From Acinetobacter portensis (GTDB taxonomy: Bacteria > Pseudomonadota > Gammaproteobacteria > Pseudomonadales > Moraxellaceae): 64,000 bases of DNA. The DNA lies in contig NZ_CP096120.1 in NCBI RefSeq assembly GCF_023158935.1, positions 124,001 through 188,000 of the forward strand. The letters are read 5' to 3'. The notes below the pieces were generated by a model that saw only the letters and a list, made by a program, of their open reading frames with translations, made no database searches and was not told the origin of the DNA. Numbering within the stretch: the stretch's first letter is position 1; every line of letters starts with the position of its first letter. Both the position numbers and the translations under genes were made by a program. Shown here in pieces: positions 55,743 to 64,000 of the stretch.

Positions 55743-56645
55743 TTAGGCCACCTGACCTAACGGGTTAATCTTATCATAGTACATTGCTTCAAAATCAAAA
55801 GGTGATACATAACCTAGTGCACTATGTACACGCTCTTTATTGAACCAATCTACCCAGTTTAGTGTCGCAAGTTGTACATCTGCTAAACCTTGCCAATCTG
55901 CTTTTAGATATTCAATCACCTCTGTTTTGTATAAGCCATTCACCGTTTCAGCCAAAGCATTATCGTATGAATCACCAGTCGTACCGACTGATGCTCGTAA
56001 ATTTGCTGCTTCTAAACGATTGGTATAGCGAATGGAAAGATATTGCACACCTCTGTCGGAATGATGAATCACATTCTTTGGCATGCCTCGATCATGCAAT
56101 GCTTGCTCCAATGCATCGAGCACCATATCTGTATTCATCCGTGTCGATACTTTCCATCCAACAATTGCTCGTGAGAACACATCAATAATAAATGCAGTAT
56201 AAACCCAGCCTGAATTTGTTTGAATATACGTAAAGTCACTCACCCACAGTTGGTCAGGATGATCAGCAGTAAAATTACGTTTCACTAAATCATCTGCTCG
56301 TTTTTGGTCATCTCGGCTACGGGTGGTTTGTTTGTTCTTACCACGCCAAACACCTTGTATACCTAGCTTTTGCATTAATCGAGCAACAGTACAGCGCGCA
56401 ATAATATAGCCTTCACGTTTCAGTTTTTGCCAGACTTTACGTACACCATACCGACCTGAACTTTCCTTCCAAATTTGTTTAATCTCCTCAGCATGATGCA
56501 AGTCATGTAAATCTCGCTTTGCTCGATGTTCTGGATTTTCACAGAGATCTAGAGTCCGGTAATAGGTTGAAGGTGCGATCGGTAAAATTCTACAAATCGC
56601 CTCGACTCCGTACAGCTCTTTATTATTATGGATAAAATCCACCAT
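55743..56645 (-). CDS. IS3-family transposase OrfB
   Basis: 300-residue DDE integrase domain: HTH-21-like start (YGVEAICRILPIAPSTYYR), then LWVSDFTYI (first Asp), VIHHSDRGVQY (second Asp) and SYDNALAETVNGLYKTEVI (Glu). Its ATG overlaps the orfA stop (TAATG). Intact. Confidence 0.95.
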   Translation of the reverse strand: MVDFIHNNKELYGVEAICRILPIAPSTYYRTLDLCENPEHRAKRDLHDLHHAEEIKQIWKESSGRYGVRKVWQKLKREGYIIARCTVARLMQKLGIQGVWRGKNKQTTRSRDDQKRADDLVKRNFTADHPDQLWVSDFTYIQTNSGWVYTAFIIDVFSRAIVGWKVSTRMNTDMVLDALEQALHDRGMPKNVIHHSDRGVQYLSIRYTNRLEAANLRASVGTTGDSYDNALAETVNGLYKTEVIEYLKADWQGLADVQLATLNWVDWFNKERVHSALGYVSPFDFEAMYYDKINPLGQVA

Positions 56646-56976
56646 TATTTGTGTGGGCGGTCGAGCTCCGCCTGGGCGAAAAAAGCGGCTGCTTTACGTA
56701 GAATTTCATTGGCGCGTTGCAGTTCTTTATTTTCGCGTTCCAGTTGTTTGATACGTTCTTGGTCTGAAAGCTGCTGTACTTTAACTGGATTTTGTTTATC
56801 TAAATATTTTTGATACCAAACACGTAGTGTTTCAGGAGTACAACCCTTGCGCAGTATACTGCTCAGGGAGCAATAGCGGTGATCGCAGCCCAATTCGATG
56901 GATAATCTTTCTCGCATTCAATCAATAATTGAACCGCTCTTTCTCTGATTTCAGGGGTATATTTTACTTTTTTCAT
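56645..56976 (-). pseudogene. IS3-family orfA with a frame-breaking insert
   Basis: From the ATG at 56976 the frame reads MKKVKYTPEIRERAVQLLIE ... SNWAAITAIAP and then meets TGA. The usual continuation (GCTPETLRVWYQKYLD ... AAFFAQAELDRPHK) is in another frame. Between them lies a short stretch holding the 12-nt palindrome GCAGTATACTGC. Compared with my memory of the family (AIAPKIGCTPETL), about 14 extra bases are present. An alternative ATG at 56917 gives a 90-residue frame with the correct C-terminal half. Transposition of this copy is probably impaired. Confidence 0.65.
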
Positions 56977-57026
56977 CGGGACATTCTCTCAGAAAGCTTG
57001 GTCTCCGACAAACCCGGTACGGTTCA

Positions 57027-57197
57027 GAACTTAAAGAGCTAGAAATTAATGGCATTATTAAAAAGGTCGAAGTCATTGAAAATGGTTTAAGCATTACAAA
57101 ATATGGCTTAACGGAATCTGGTAAAAATTTAGAAGATGTTATTGTAATGATGGTGAAGTGGGGGAAAGAGCATCGTATATATATAGCCAAATCCTAA
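57027..57197 (+). pseudogene. C-terminal fragment of an HxlR-family regulator
   Basis: The frame from the IS boundary reads ELKELEINGIIKKVEVIENG, then LSITKYGLTESGKNLEDVIV to WGKEHRIYIAKS and TAA. This is the wing and last helix of an HxlR-type winged-helix regulator (YxLTExGxxL motif). The N-terminal half is missing. Confidence 0.7.
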
Positions 57198-57200
57198 AAA

Positions 57201-58063
57201 CTATAGAACAATAGAGATATGGGATATTCAAAAGATTTTAAAGACAAAGTCATAGAAATTATGATTCGAGATGAAATGTCTGTGCGAAAAGCAGCACAGC
57301 ATTTTAACATCTGTATACAGACAATTCAGAACTGGAAAAAGTCCACTACAAACAAACCTATTCCTGGCCGTCCAGCTAAAATTAGCAGAGAGCAAATATT
57401 GAAGGATGTTGAACAATATCCTGATGATTATCAGTATGAGCGAGCTGAACGTTTAGGAGTAAGCACTCATGCGGTATTTAATGCGTTACATGCCGCAGGA
57501 ATATCGCGTAAAAAAAGACGTTAAAGCATCCTAAAGCAGATCAAAATCAACGTCAGCAATTTCAAAATCTCATAGAGTGTTTAGAAGGGAAATTGCCTCT
57601 GATTTACATAGATGAAAGTGGTTTTCAAAGTGAAAGTACCAGAACTCATAGTTATAGCCTTCAAGGAACACGTGCTGAAGGTAAATTTAACTGGCAGTTG
57701 AAGAATTGCAGTAATGTGATCGGTGCAATCATTGAAAATAGATTGCTGACAGTTGGTGTGTTTAATTGTTCAGTGAACACAGAAGTATTTGAATGTTGGA
57801 TTGAACAGGATTTATTACCTAAGTTGAAAGAAAGCAGTGTTTTGATTATGGACAATGCGACCTTTCACAAAGGGAAAAGACTTCAGGAGTTGGTACGTTG
57901 TGCGGGCCATTACATTGTGTGGCTTCCTAGATATAGTCCAGATTTAAATCCAATAGAAAATATGTGGTCGCGAGTCAAGGCGATTCGAAATAAGTTTAGA
58001 GTTAAAGATATTGATAAATTATTTAAAGATTACTGTAATGATTTATTTAGTATTTAGCTATAG
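57201..58063 (+). mobile_element. IS630-family insertion sequence (ends approximate)
   Basis: A transposase in two overlapping frames, with CTATAG at both edges (57201-57206 and 58058-58063) as part of a poor inverted repeat. IS630 elements duplicate TA; the exact junctions are not certain. Confidence 0.65.
57219..58057 (+). CDS. IS630-family transposase, made by -1 frameshift
   Basis: The first frame (57219-57524) gives the helix-turn-helix domain (MSVRKAAQHFNICIQTIQNWKK). The second, open from 57512, gives the DDE domain: LIYIDESGF, LIMDNATFHKG and YSPDLNPIENMWSRVK. The frames overlap at a run of seven A plus G (57510-57517), a plausible -1 slippage site. The fused product is about 280 residues, normal for the family. 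The alternative is a simple disabling mutation. Confidence 0.8.
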
Positions 58064-58223
58064 CATGTCATCTTAAAATTTGGTTTAAGAATGAAAGTTT
58101 ATCTTTTGATTTAAAAAAACGATTAAAATTATAAAAAAGTACTGTTTTACCAATGTTTGATATTTTCGTATTCTAGCTTCACAAGATAAGCACTTATATA
58201 AATTGAAGCTAGAGGAATATCTC

Positions 58224-58787
58224 ATGAGTTTAATTAACACCCAAGTAAAACCATTTACAGCCACAGCTTATAAAAATGGTGAATTCATTGAAGTGTCTGA
58301 TAAAGACATGATTGGAAAATGGTCTGTTGTATTTTTCTATCCTGCAGATTTCACATTTGTATGTCCAACAGAATTAGGCGATTTAGCTGATCATTATGCT
58401 GAATTCCAAAAAATGGGTGTTGAAGTTTATTCTGTTTCGACAGATACACATTTCACGCATAAAGCTTGGCATGATTCTTCTGAAGAAATCAAAAAAATTG
58501 AATATCCAATGGTAGGTGATCCAACTTGGGCACTTGCTAAAAACTTTGAAGTTCTTATTGAGCAAGATGGTCTAGCAGACCGTGGTACTTTCGTAATTGA
58601 TCCAAACGGAACAATTCAAATTGTAGAAATTAATGCAGGTGGTATTGGTCGTGATGCATCTGAATTGCTTCGTAAACTAAAAGCAGCTCAATATGTTTAT
58701 GCTCACCCAGGTGAAGTTTGCCCTGCTAAATGGAAAGAAGGCGATGCAACTTTAGCGCCGTCAATTGACCTAGTTGGTAAAATCTAA
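58224..58787 (+). CDS. ahpC: Alkyl hydroperoxide reductase C (2-Cys peroxiredoxin)
   Basis: 187-residue thiol peroxidase. The peroxidatic Cys47 is in DFTFVCPTE, and the resolving Cys166 in [10 protein letters not shown] start at 58224 ([11 protein letters not shown]), where GAGG is 8 nt upstream; the in-frame ATG-less extension to 58203 lacks support. The length equals E. coli AhpC. ahpF is not adjacent. The terminator follows at 58802. It begins about 160 nt after the IS630 element, so the native promoter probably survives. Confidence 0.97.
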   Translation: MSLINTQVKPFTATAYKNGEFIEVSDKDMIGKWSVVFFYPADFTFVCPTELGDLADHYAEFQKMGVEVYSVSTDTHFTHKAWHDSSEEIKKIEYPMVGDPTWALAKNFEVLIEQDGLADRGTFVIDPNGTIQIVEINAGGIGRDASELLRKLKAAQYVYAHPGEVCPAKWKEGDATLAPSIDLVGKI

Positions 58788-58801
58788 GTTTTAGATAAAA
58801 G

Positions 58802-58830
58802 AAAAGCCAGAACATTTGTTCTGGCTTTTT
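58802..58830. terminator. Terminator between ahpC and the LysR gene
   Basis: AAAAGCCAGAACA and TGTTCTGGCTTTTT with a short loop; bidirectional form. Confidence 0.88.
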
Positions 58831-58845
58831 ATATGAATTTTAAAA

Positions 58846-59769
58846 TTATATTAAATAGCCTTTGCTCGATTCTGCATAACTTCTAATACCTTCAATTAAA
58901 TGATCAATTAATTTTTCCATGACAAGACGCTGTCCTTTTCTTGAAGAATAGACAATTTGCACTGTTCCAATGTTAGAACACCATTCAGGTAATATATGGA
59001 TTAATCGACCTTCTTGAATATCTTTTTCTACAGTTAAAAAAGGTAAATCAGCAATACCTAAACCATCTAAAGCCGAAAAATAAGCGCCAGATAAATCGTT
59101 ACTTTTCACTCTTGGATCTAAGAGAATATCAATTTCTTCTTTATGCTTTTCATTGTATAAAGACCAACGATAATTGGTTTTTTGTGTACCTAAAACAATG
59201 CTTGGATAATTACAAAGCTCAGTCACATGCTCAATGATATGACCATTCAATAATTCAGGACTTGCGACTAAACAATGTGTAGTACGAATCACATCACGTA
59301 CAATAATGCTTGAATCTTCATTATTTTCAAAATTGGTTCTAATCGCTAAATCAATATCATCATGCAAAATATCAACACGACGGCTAGTAAGTTCCATTTC
59401 TACTTTTACTTGTGGGTATTGCTTTAAAAATTGATTGAGTAGTGGACGAATTTGATGTTCCATCATGACAGATGGACAGCTTAATTTGACTAAGCCTTTA
59501 GGCTCTAAGGTTTGTTTGGTTAAAATATTTTGAGCAAAATTTGTTTGCGAAATAATTTTTTCACATGCTTCAAAGAATTCTTGTCCTAAGGGTGTAACTT
59601 TAAAATGTCGAGTTGATCTTTGAATAAGCGTGACATCAAATTTATTTTCTAAGTCTAAAATTCTACGGCTTAACTTAGATTTTGTAATATTCGTTGCTTC
59701 ACTGGCTGCACTAAAACCACCATGTTTTACAACAAGGTAAAAGTAATAGTAATCATCAAATGAATGCAT
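58846..59769 (-). CDS. LysR-family transcriptional regulator
   Basis: 307 residues, starting at the ATG at 59769 (GGAG 5 nt upstream). The N-terminal winged helix reads FYLVVKHGGFSAASEATNITKSKLSRRILDLE. The effector domain (LVKLSCPSVMMEHQIRPLLNQFL) resembles the LysR subgroup that controls redox and electrophile genes beside pirin and YcaC-like genes. A ycaC-like gene lies upstream in the same direction, and the pirin gene lies beyond it in the opposite direction. The effector is unknown. Confidence 0.88.
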   Translation of the reverse strand: MHSFDDYYYFYLVVKHGGFSAASEATNITKSKLSRRILDLENKFDVTLIQRSTRHFKVTPLGQEFFEACEKIISQTNFAQNILTKQTLEPKGLVKLSCPSVMMEHQIRPLLNQFLKQYPQVKVEMELTSRRVDILHDDIDLAIRTNFENNEDSSIIVRDVIRTTHCLVASPELLNGHIIEHVTELCNYPSIVLGTQKTNYRWSLYNEKHKEEIDILLDPRVKSNDLSGAYFSALDGLGIADLPFLTVEKDIQEGRLIHILPEWCSNIGTVQIVYSSRKGQRLVMEKLIDHLIEGIRSYAESSKGYLI

Positions 59770-59850
59770 ATTCGCTCCGTACAAAGTAGGATTTTGAAAT
59801 TTGAATATTAATCATAAAGGATATTATTCAAATACGAATCTAAAAATAAT

Positions 59851-59874
59851 AAAAGCGATCAAAAGATCGCTTTT
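59851..59874. terminator. Terminator after the isochorismatase-like gene
   Basis: AAAAGCGATC, an AAAA loop and GATCGCTTTT: symmetrical 10-bp stem, used on the minus strand. Confidence 0.8.
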
Positions 59875-59890
59875 ATATGAAAACTAAAAC

Positions 59891-60517
59891 TTATTTTTTA
59901 GTTGTGTTTTGAATGTAGCTGTTAATTAGGTTGCGATAGTCTGGAATGTGCTGGCTAAATAAAGCACCTAAACCATCAATATCGTTGCGCCAGTCGCGGT
60001 GTAATTCACCTGCTGCGCCAAACCAAGTCATTAATTGTGCGCCAGCACTGCTCATACGTTGCCAAGCAGCATCACGAGTTAAGTGGTTAAACGTGCCAGA
60101 TGCATCAGTAATTACGAATACATCGAAGTCTTCTTCTAGTGCAGATAAAGTAGGGAATGCAACACAAACTTCAGTTACAACACCAGCAATAATAATTTGT
60201 TTTTTACCTGTTGCTTTAACAGCTTTAACAAAATCTTCGTTATCCCAAGCATTAATTTGTCCAGGACGTGCAATATAAGGTGCATCTGGGAACATTTCTT
60301 TTAATTCTGGAACTAAAGGACCGTTAGGACCTTCTTCAAAGCTCGTTGTTAAAATTGTTGGAAGGTTGAAATATTTTGCAGCAGCTGCAAGAGCTAATAC
60401 GTTATTTTTAAATTTATCTGGATCGATATCACGAACTAAAGAAAGTAAACCTGTTTGATGATCTACTAATAATACTACTGCATTGTCTTTATCTAAACGA
60501 ACATATGGCTTACCCAT
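59891..60517 (-). CDS. Isochorismatase-family hydrolase (YcaC-like)
   Basis: 208-residue cysteine hydrolase. The catalytic triad elements are Asp in LLVDHQTGL, Lys in the middle helix region and Cys in IAGVVTEVCVAFPTLSA, with the cis-peptide VVTE typical of the fold. WQRMSSAGAQLMTWFGAAGELHRDW is a YcaC-subfamily ending. The natural substrate is not known. The pirin gene is divergent across a 279-bp gap and may share regulation by the LysR protein. Confidence 0.88.
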   Translation of the reverse strand: MGKPYVRLDKDNAVVLLVDHQTGLLSLVRDIDPDKFKNNVLALAAAAKYFNLPTILTTSFEEGPNGPLVPELKEMFPDAPYIARPGQINAWDNEDFVKAVKATGKKQIIIAGVVTEVCVAFPTLSALEEDFDVFVITDASGTFNHLTRDAAWQRMSSAGAQLMTWFGAAGELHRDWRNDIDGLGALFSQHIPDYRNLINSYIQNTTKK

Positions 60518-60796
60518 GATGGCATCCTTTAATTTTAATAGAAGTAAATTAGATGACTGAAAGTAAGATCAATCTCTAGTGAATATTCATATTAATAGGA
60601 TAGTTTTTTTGATATAGCCTGTTTTTCAGGATTTATAATCTTAAAAATGAGATAAAATGACATTTAGTTGAAATATTAATTTATATAGTTATTAATTGTT
60701 CTAATTATGAGATGCTGTTTTCTGCCTGAGCCATTGGTTAAAGGCGCTATAAAACATAAAATAATCGCAAGTTAAGTTCGAGCGTAGGAGCTTGAA

Positions 60797-61672
60797 ATGA
60801 AAAAAATTATAGGCGTTTATCGCAATGAAAATATGCATTGGGTGGGTGATGGTTTCCCAATGAAAGGTCTATTTTCTTATGATCGTTTAGGTCAGGCGAT
60901 TAGCCCATTTTTACTTTTAGATTATGCTTCGCCTTACCCATTTGATCCATCTACTGCTCAACGTGGTGTAGGTTCACATCCTCATCGTGGTTTTGAAACA
61001 GTGACAATTGCTTACCAATGCGAAGTCACTCATAAAGACTCAGCTGGTGGTGGTGGAACCATTAAAACAGGTGATGTGCAATGGATGACAGCAGGTGCCG
61101 GTCTTGTGCATGAGGAATTTCATTCTCCTGAATTTGCAAAAAAAGGTGGATTGTTTCAAATGGCACAATTGTGGGTGAATTTACCTGCTAAAGACAAAAT
61201 GACAGCACCACGTTATCAAGCAATTGAAGCCAAAGATATTCCAGTACTTCAATTCAAAGATAATGTAGGTCATTTACGTGTGATTGCAGGTGAGTTTGCG
61301 AAAACTCAAGGTCCAACATCTACTTTTAGTCCCATTAATGTATGGGATGGTGAATTAACTGTAGGTCACAAAGAGATGATTCAAGTTCCTGTTGGTCATA
61401 CTGTTTTGTTTGTAGTGCTGGAAGGTGAAATGCTATTAAACGACACACAAAAAGTGTTGGATAGTTCTATTGTTATTTTTAACAAAGATAGCGATACAGA
61501 TATTCAACTTGAAGCGACCAGCACTGCTAAGTTCTTAGTTCTTACAGGTGAGCCATTAAATGAGCCTATTCAAGGTTATGGTCCATTTGTAATGAATACG
61601 AAAGAAGAAATTATTAAAGCATTTGATGATTTTAATAATGGGAAATTTGGAGAAATCCCTGTAATGCATTAA
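60797..61672 (+). CDS. Pirin family protein
   Basis: 291-residue bicupin. The metal-binding cupin carries HPHRGFETVT, CEVTHKDSAGGG and AGAGLVHEE (three His and one Glu), and the second cupin ends with FVMNTKEEIIKAFDDF. Bacterial pirins include quercetinases and regulators of central metabolism. Here the divergent YcaC-like gene and LysR gene suggest an aromatic- or electrophile-stress role by inference. The IS903-group element begins only 29 nt after its stop. Confidence 0.92.
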   Translation: MKKIIGVYRNENMHWVGDGFPMKGLFSYDRLGQAISPFLLLDYASPYPFDPSTAQRGVGSHPHRGFETVTIAYQCEVTHKDSAGGGGTIKTGDVQWMTAGAGLVHEEFHSPEFAKKGGLFQMAQLWVNLPAKDKMTAPRYQAIEAKDIPVLQFKDNVGHLRVIAGEFAKTQGPTSTFSPINVWDGELTVGHKEMIQVPVGHTVLFVVLEGEMLLNDTQKVLDSSIVIFNKDSDTDIQLEATSTAKFLVLTGEPLNEPIQGYGPFVMNTKEEIIKAFDDFNNGKFGEIPVMH

Positions 61673-61701
61673 TTTAAATAGTGAATTGTATTTTTCTAAA
61701 T

Positions 61702-62740
61702 GGCTTTGTTGCATAAAGATTTCAGAGATAAAATTATCCCAAGTATTCCAAATTTAAGAGACAACTTGGGTATGAGGACGACCTAATTCTGTGAATTTAT
61801 TCAAAACTGCTACGCGTGCGTGGATCTCATTTACCTGACTCGGAAAGCTCCTTGCTGTTAATTTATCGCCTAATAATTTGATGCAATGCATCTTGGTTTC
61901 AACCAAACTTCGACGGTGATAACCAGACCACTTTTTCCAAAGCGATCTGCCTAGCCGTTTGACTGTCTTTAATAATTCGTTCCGCTCTATAGACCTCGCT
62001 TGCTGATCCTTCCAAGGCTTTGCATTCTTTCTAGGTGGAATGATCGCATGTGCATCTCGATCTAAAATGACTTGTCGGCAGTGCTTTGTATCATAAGCAC
62101 CATCTGTATAAACAGAATCCATTTGTTCATCTAAGGGAATTTGAGCAAGTAAATCTTCGAGTACTTGTGAGTCGCTGACATTATTTGTAGTGAGCTGTAC
62201 AGCACGTATTTGAAGGGTTTCAGCATCTATAGCAATATGAAGCTTACGCCATTGGCGACGATATTCAGCCCCATGTTTTTTGCGTTTCCACTCACCTTCA
62301 CCCATAAACTTTAGACCTGTTGAGTCTACGAGTAGATGCAAGCCATCACTGCTTTTTTGATAGCTAATCACAATATCAATATGTTTTTGTCTTCTGCACA
62401 GCGTAGTGTAATCCGGAGCTGTCCAATCTAATCCAGAAAGTTTAATTAGGCTTTGCACAAAACCTGTGACCATGCGTAAAGAGAGTCGGAATAGTGATTT
62501 GATCATTAAGCAACATTGAATCGCTGTATCAGAGTAGGTTTGATTTCGACCTTGCTTACCTTGTGATTGTGCATACCACTGAGTCTTTGGATCAAACCAA
62601 ATGGAAATATTACCTCGGTTAATTAAAGCTCGATTATAGGACGACCAATTGGTTGTACGATAGATTTTAGAGGCAGGCTTATTCATTTTGAAATTATATG
62701 GCTGAATAAGTCTTCCATGCTAGGTTTATGCAACAAAGCC
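61702..62740 (-). mobile_element. IS5-family (IS903-group) insertion sequence, 1039 bp
   Basis: Perfect 16-bp inverted repeats, GGCTTTGTTGCATAAA at 61702-61717 and its complement at 62725-62740, enclose one transposase gene. The ends resemble those of IS903. A 9-bp target duplication is expected for that group and is not present (left flank TTTCTAAAT, right flank GATACGCAC). Confidence 0.92.
61754..62686 (-). CDS. IS5-family transposase
   Basis: 310-residue DDE transposase: LHLLVDSTGLKFMGEGEW (first Asp), VYTDGAYDTKHCRQ (second Asp) and RSLVETKMHCIKLLGDKL (Glu in the YREK-like region). Full length, with no frame break, so the element may be active. Confidence 0.95.
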   Translation of the reverse strand: MNKPASKIYRTTNWSSYNRALINRGNISIWFDPKTQWYAQSQGKQGRNQTYSDTAIQCCLMIKSLFRLSLRMVTGFVQSLIKLSGLDWTAPDYTTLCRRQKHIDIVISYQKSSDGLHLLVDSTGLKFMGEGEWKRKKHGAEYRRQWRKLHIAIDAETLQIRAVQLTTNNVSDSQVLEDLLAQIPLDEQMDSVYTDGAYDTKHCRQVILDRDAHAIIPPRKNAKPWKDQQARSIERNELLKTVKRLGRSLWKKWSGYHRRSLVETKMHCIKLLGDKLTARSFPSQVNEIHARVAVLNKFTELGRPHTQVVS

Positions 62741-62842
62741 GATACGCACAATAAATTAATAATCTGGTAGTTTTTACTAACCGCTTTTTTAAATCTTTAG
62801 TTCATAATCTTGATGAGTTAGACAATAAAGACGGATTATATT

Positions 62843-64000
62843 TTGGATATTGCAGTCATTGGTAGTGGCATGGCGGGTCTCGCTACAGCAAAAATTCTTA
62901 AAGATGCAGGGCACAATATAACAATATTTGAAGCTCTATCTGGACGTGGCATGGACAGCCATAGCATGGAGTTTGAAGGTGGTTTAATTGACGCGCCATT
63001 GCGCGTAATGAACCCTCATCTTTGGAAGAATACTTTAAGTTTAGCCACTCATCTTGGTATTAGTACATATCCTGTTCGTACTTATATGGCGTGCAGTTGG
63101 TTGTTTGAAGATAAAACAGAAACATGGTTAACGACATCTCGTAGTCGTATTGGCAACTTTCCAATTATTAACAACCGCAAAGGTTTGCAACAATATGGCT
63201 GGCGTTTAGTTAAAGGTATGTTGCAACTTAAAACTGCAATCGCAAAATTTTTTAAATCTAAAAACCAAGATATTACGCTTGCCGAATTTATTAATAATAA
63301 CGACATTGAAGAAGTATTTTGGCATGGTGCTGTAATGCCTGTGCTTTATACTATTTGTACTTGCGATCCAAAAACAATTGGCGAATGGCCTGCAAAACCA
63401 TTGTTGGTATTTTTACGTCAATTAACAGATGGCGATGCATTGCTTCGCTTGCAAGGTGGAACGCCTGCATTTGTAGATAAGCTTGTTCAAGGCATAAATG
63501 TAAAAAGTGGTTCGCCAATTAATTGCGTAAAAGAATTAGATGGCAAAGTACTTGTTCAAAATGAAGCTGGTGAAAGTTATCAATTTGATAAAGTTGTTGT
63601 TGCAACACCAACTACTAAAATTGAATCTTTCTTAGATGCTGAACAGTTTGCAGATGATATTGCGCTGTTAAAGAAATTTAGATTTGAAGATGGTGAATTG
63701 GTTATTCATACAGATCAATCTGCAATGCCACCTAAACGTAAAGATTGGGCTGTATTAAGCTACATGATGGATCGTAAATTTACCCGTCAACAATTTACAG
63801 TTTGGTTGAACTCAATTGAGCCATCACTTGTAGGTAAATCACCAATTTTTCAAACATGGCGTCCAGTTGTAGATATCGATCCTAAGAAAGTAATTTCTTC
63901 TGTGAAATTAACACGTGCTGTTGTAGATTCAGACACGATCGCATTGAATAAAGAACTGCAAGAACGCCATAAAGCAGCAGATCGTAAAGTTTATTTCTGT
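62843..64000 (+). CDS. FAD-dependent amine oxidase-like oxidoreductase, 5' part
   Basis: The frame starts at TTG 62843 (the only in-frame start after a TAG at 62819) and is open to the window edge, 386 codons. The start DIAVIGSGMAGLATAKILKD is a Rossmann FAD-binding motif (GxGxxG), followed by the adenine-ribose Glu in TIFEALSGRGMDSHS. FDKVVVATPT and LQGGTPAFVDKLV fit the COG2907/flavin amine oxidase group that is often encoded with DUF1365 and cyclopropane fatty acid synthase genes. Those would lie beyond the edge. The upstream gap after the IS has no gene. Confidence 0.8.
   Translation, partial: MDIAVIGSGMAGLATAKILKDAGHNITIFEALSGRGMDSHSMEFEGGLIDAPLRVMNPHLWKNTLSLATHLGISTYPVRTYMACSWLFEDKTETWLTTSRSRIGNFPIINNRKGLQQYGWRLVKGMLQLKTAIAKFFKSKNQDITLAEFINNNDIEEVFWHGAVMPVLYTICTCDPKTIGEWPAKPLLVFLRQLTDGDALLRLQGGTPAFVDKLVQGINVKSGSPINCVKELDGKVLVQNEAGESYQFDKVVVATPTTKIESFLDAEQFADDIALLKKFRFEDGELVIHTDQSAMPPKRKDWAVLSYMMDRKFTRQQFTVWLNSIEPSLVGKSPIFQTWRPVVDIDPKKVISSVKLTRAVVDSDTIALNKELQERHKAADRKVYFC

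Larger units (their letters stand above)
55704..57026 (-). mobile_element. IS3-family insertion sequence, 1323 bp
   Basis: Perfect 25-bp inverted repeats (55704-55728 and 57002-57026, beginning TGAACCGTACC) enclose orfA and orfB on the minus strand. No 3- or 4-bp target duplication: the flanks are AAT on the left and GAA on the right. The interrupted sequences on the two sides belong to different genes. Confidence 0.92.

Noticed and set aside
63082..63306. Minus-strand 74-codon frame near the window end
   Set aside because: Shadow of the FAD oxidoreductase frame, which is open through the edge.

Overview
The window is AT-rich chromosomal DNA of an Acinetobacter species. The genus call rests on the gene order (ftsA-ftsZ-lpxC-DUF721/dciA-M23 peptidase; aceE-aceF; glmM-pdxH-recJ), an Omp33-36 type porin, an intrinsic-type class D beta-lactamase and an IS30-family element with the features of ISAba125. 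I cannot fix the species. No rRNA, tRNA or CRISPR array was found.

Layout. 1-4.2 kb: end of the cell-division cluster (ftsA, ftsZ), lipid A synthesis (lpxC), a DciA-type helicase loader and a LytM/M23 peptidase. 4.3-9 kb: pyruvate dehydrogenase E1 and E2. 9.1-9.9 kb: a yybP-ykoY manganese riboswitch ahead of an MneA-type Mn exporter. 10-16.6 kb: di-iron MBL-fold protein, guaB, glmM-pdxH-recJ. 16.6-24.2 kb: a porin, prfB with its programmed +1 frameshift, an ArsR regulator with an Old Yellow Enzyme and apparent operators, waaA-rsmE, mscS and a DUF805 protein. 24.5-37.3 kb: an acetate-use and sulfur-scavenging block. acs and yjcH-actP share a 10-bp upstream motif and lie around a CrbS/CrbR-like two-component pair (SLC5-type sensor kinase and NarL-type regulator). 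Between them are an SfnC/DszC-like flavoprotein, a riboflavin synthase alpha, dimethylsulfone monooxygenase sfnG and an FMN reductase. 37.5-44 kb: BCCT transporter, Omp33-36 porin, a 1-kb non-coding stretch with two candidate small RNAs, a diguanylate cyclase and the OXA gene.

44.1-62.8 kb is the accessory-rich part. It holds an ISAba125-like IS with intact 3-bp target duplication that splits a 170-codon orphan gene (precise removal restores the frame), uvrA, a perfect Fur-box palindrome before an orphan CxxC protein, two tandem tiny membrane proteins, glpM, tenA, a DUF475 protein and yajR-ssb. Directly after ssb lies a 41-codon integrase start fused to an IS3-family element whose other side abuts the tail of an unrelated HxlR regulator, which points to an IS-mediated deletion. 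An IS630 element, then ahpC, a LysR regulator, a YcaC-like hydrolase and a pirin follow, and an IS903-group IS5 element without target duplication closes the region. The window ends inside an FAD-dependent oxidoreductase gene.

I see no single unmistakable new system. The most promising leads are the shared acs/actP motif, the sulfone block with its own riboflavin synthase, the ncRNA candidates at 40.8-41.1 kb, the Fur-box orphan, the split orphan gene and the scar after ssb. All assignments come from reading the sequence; no database search was run.
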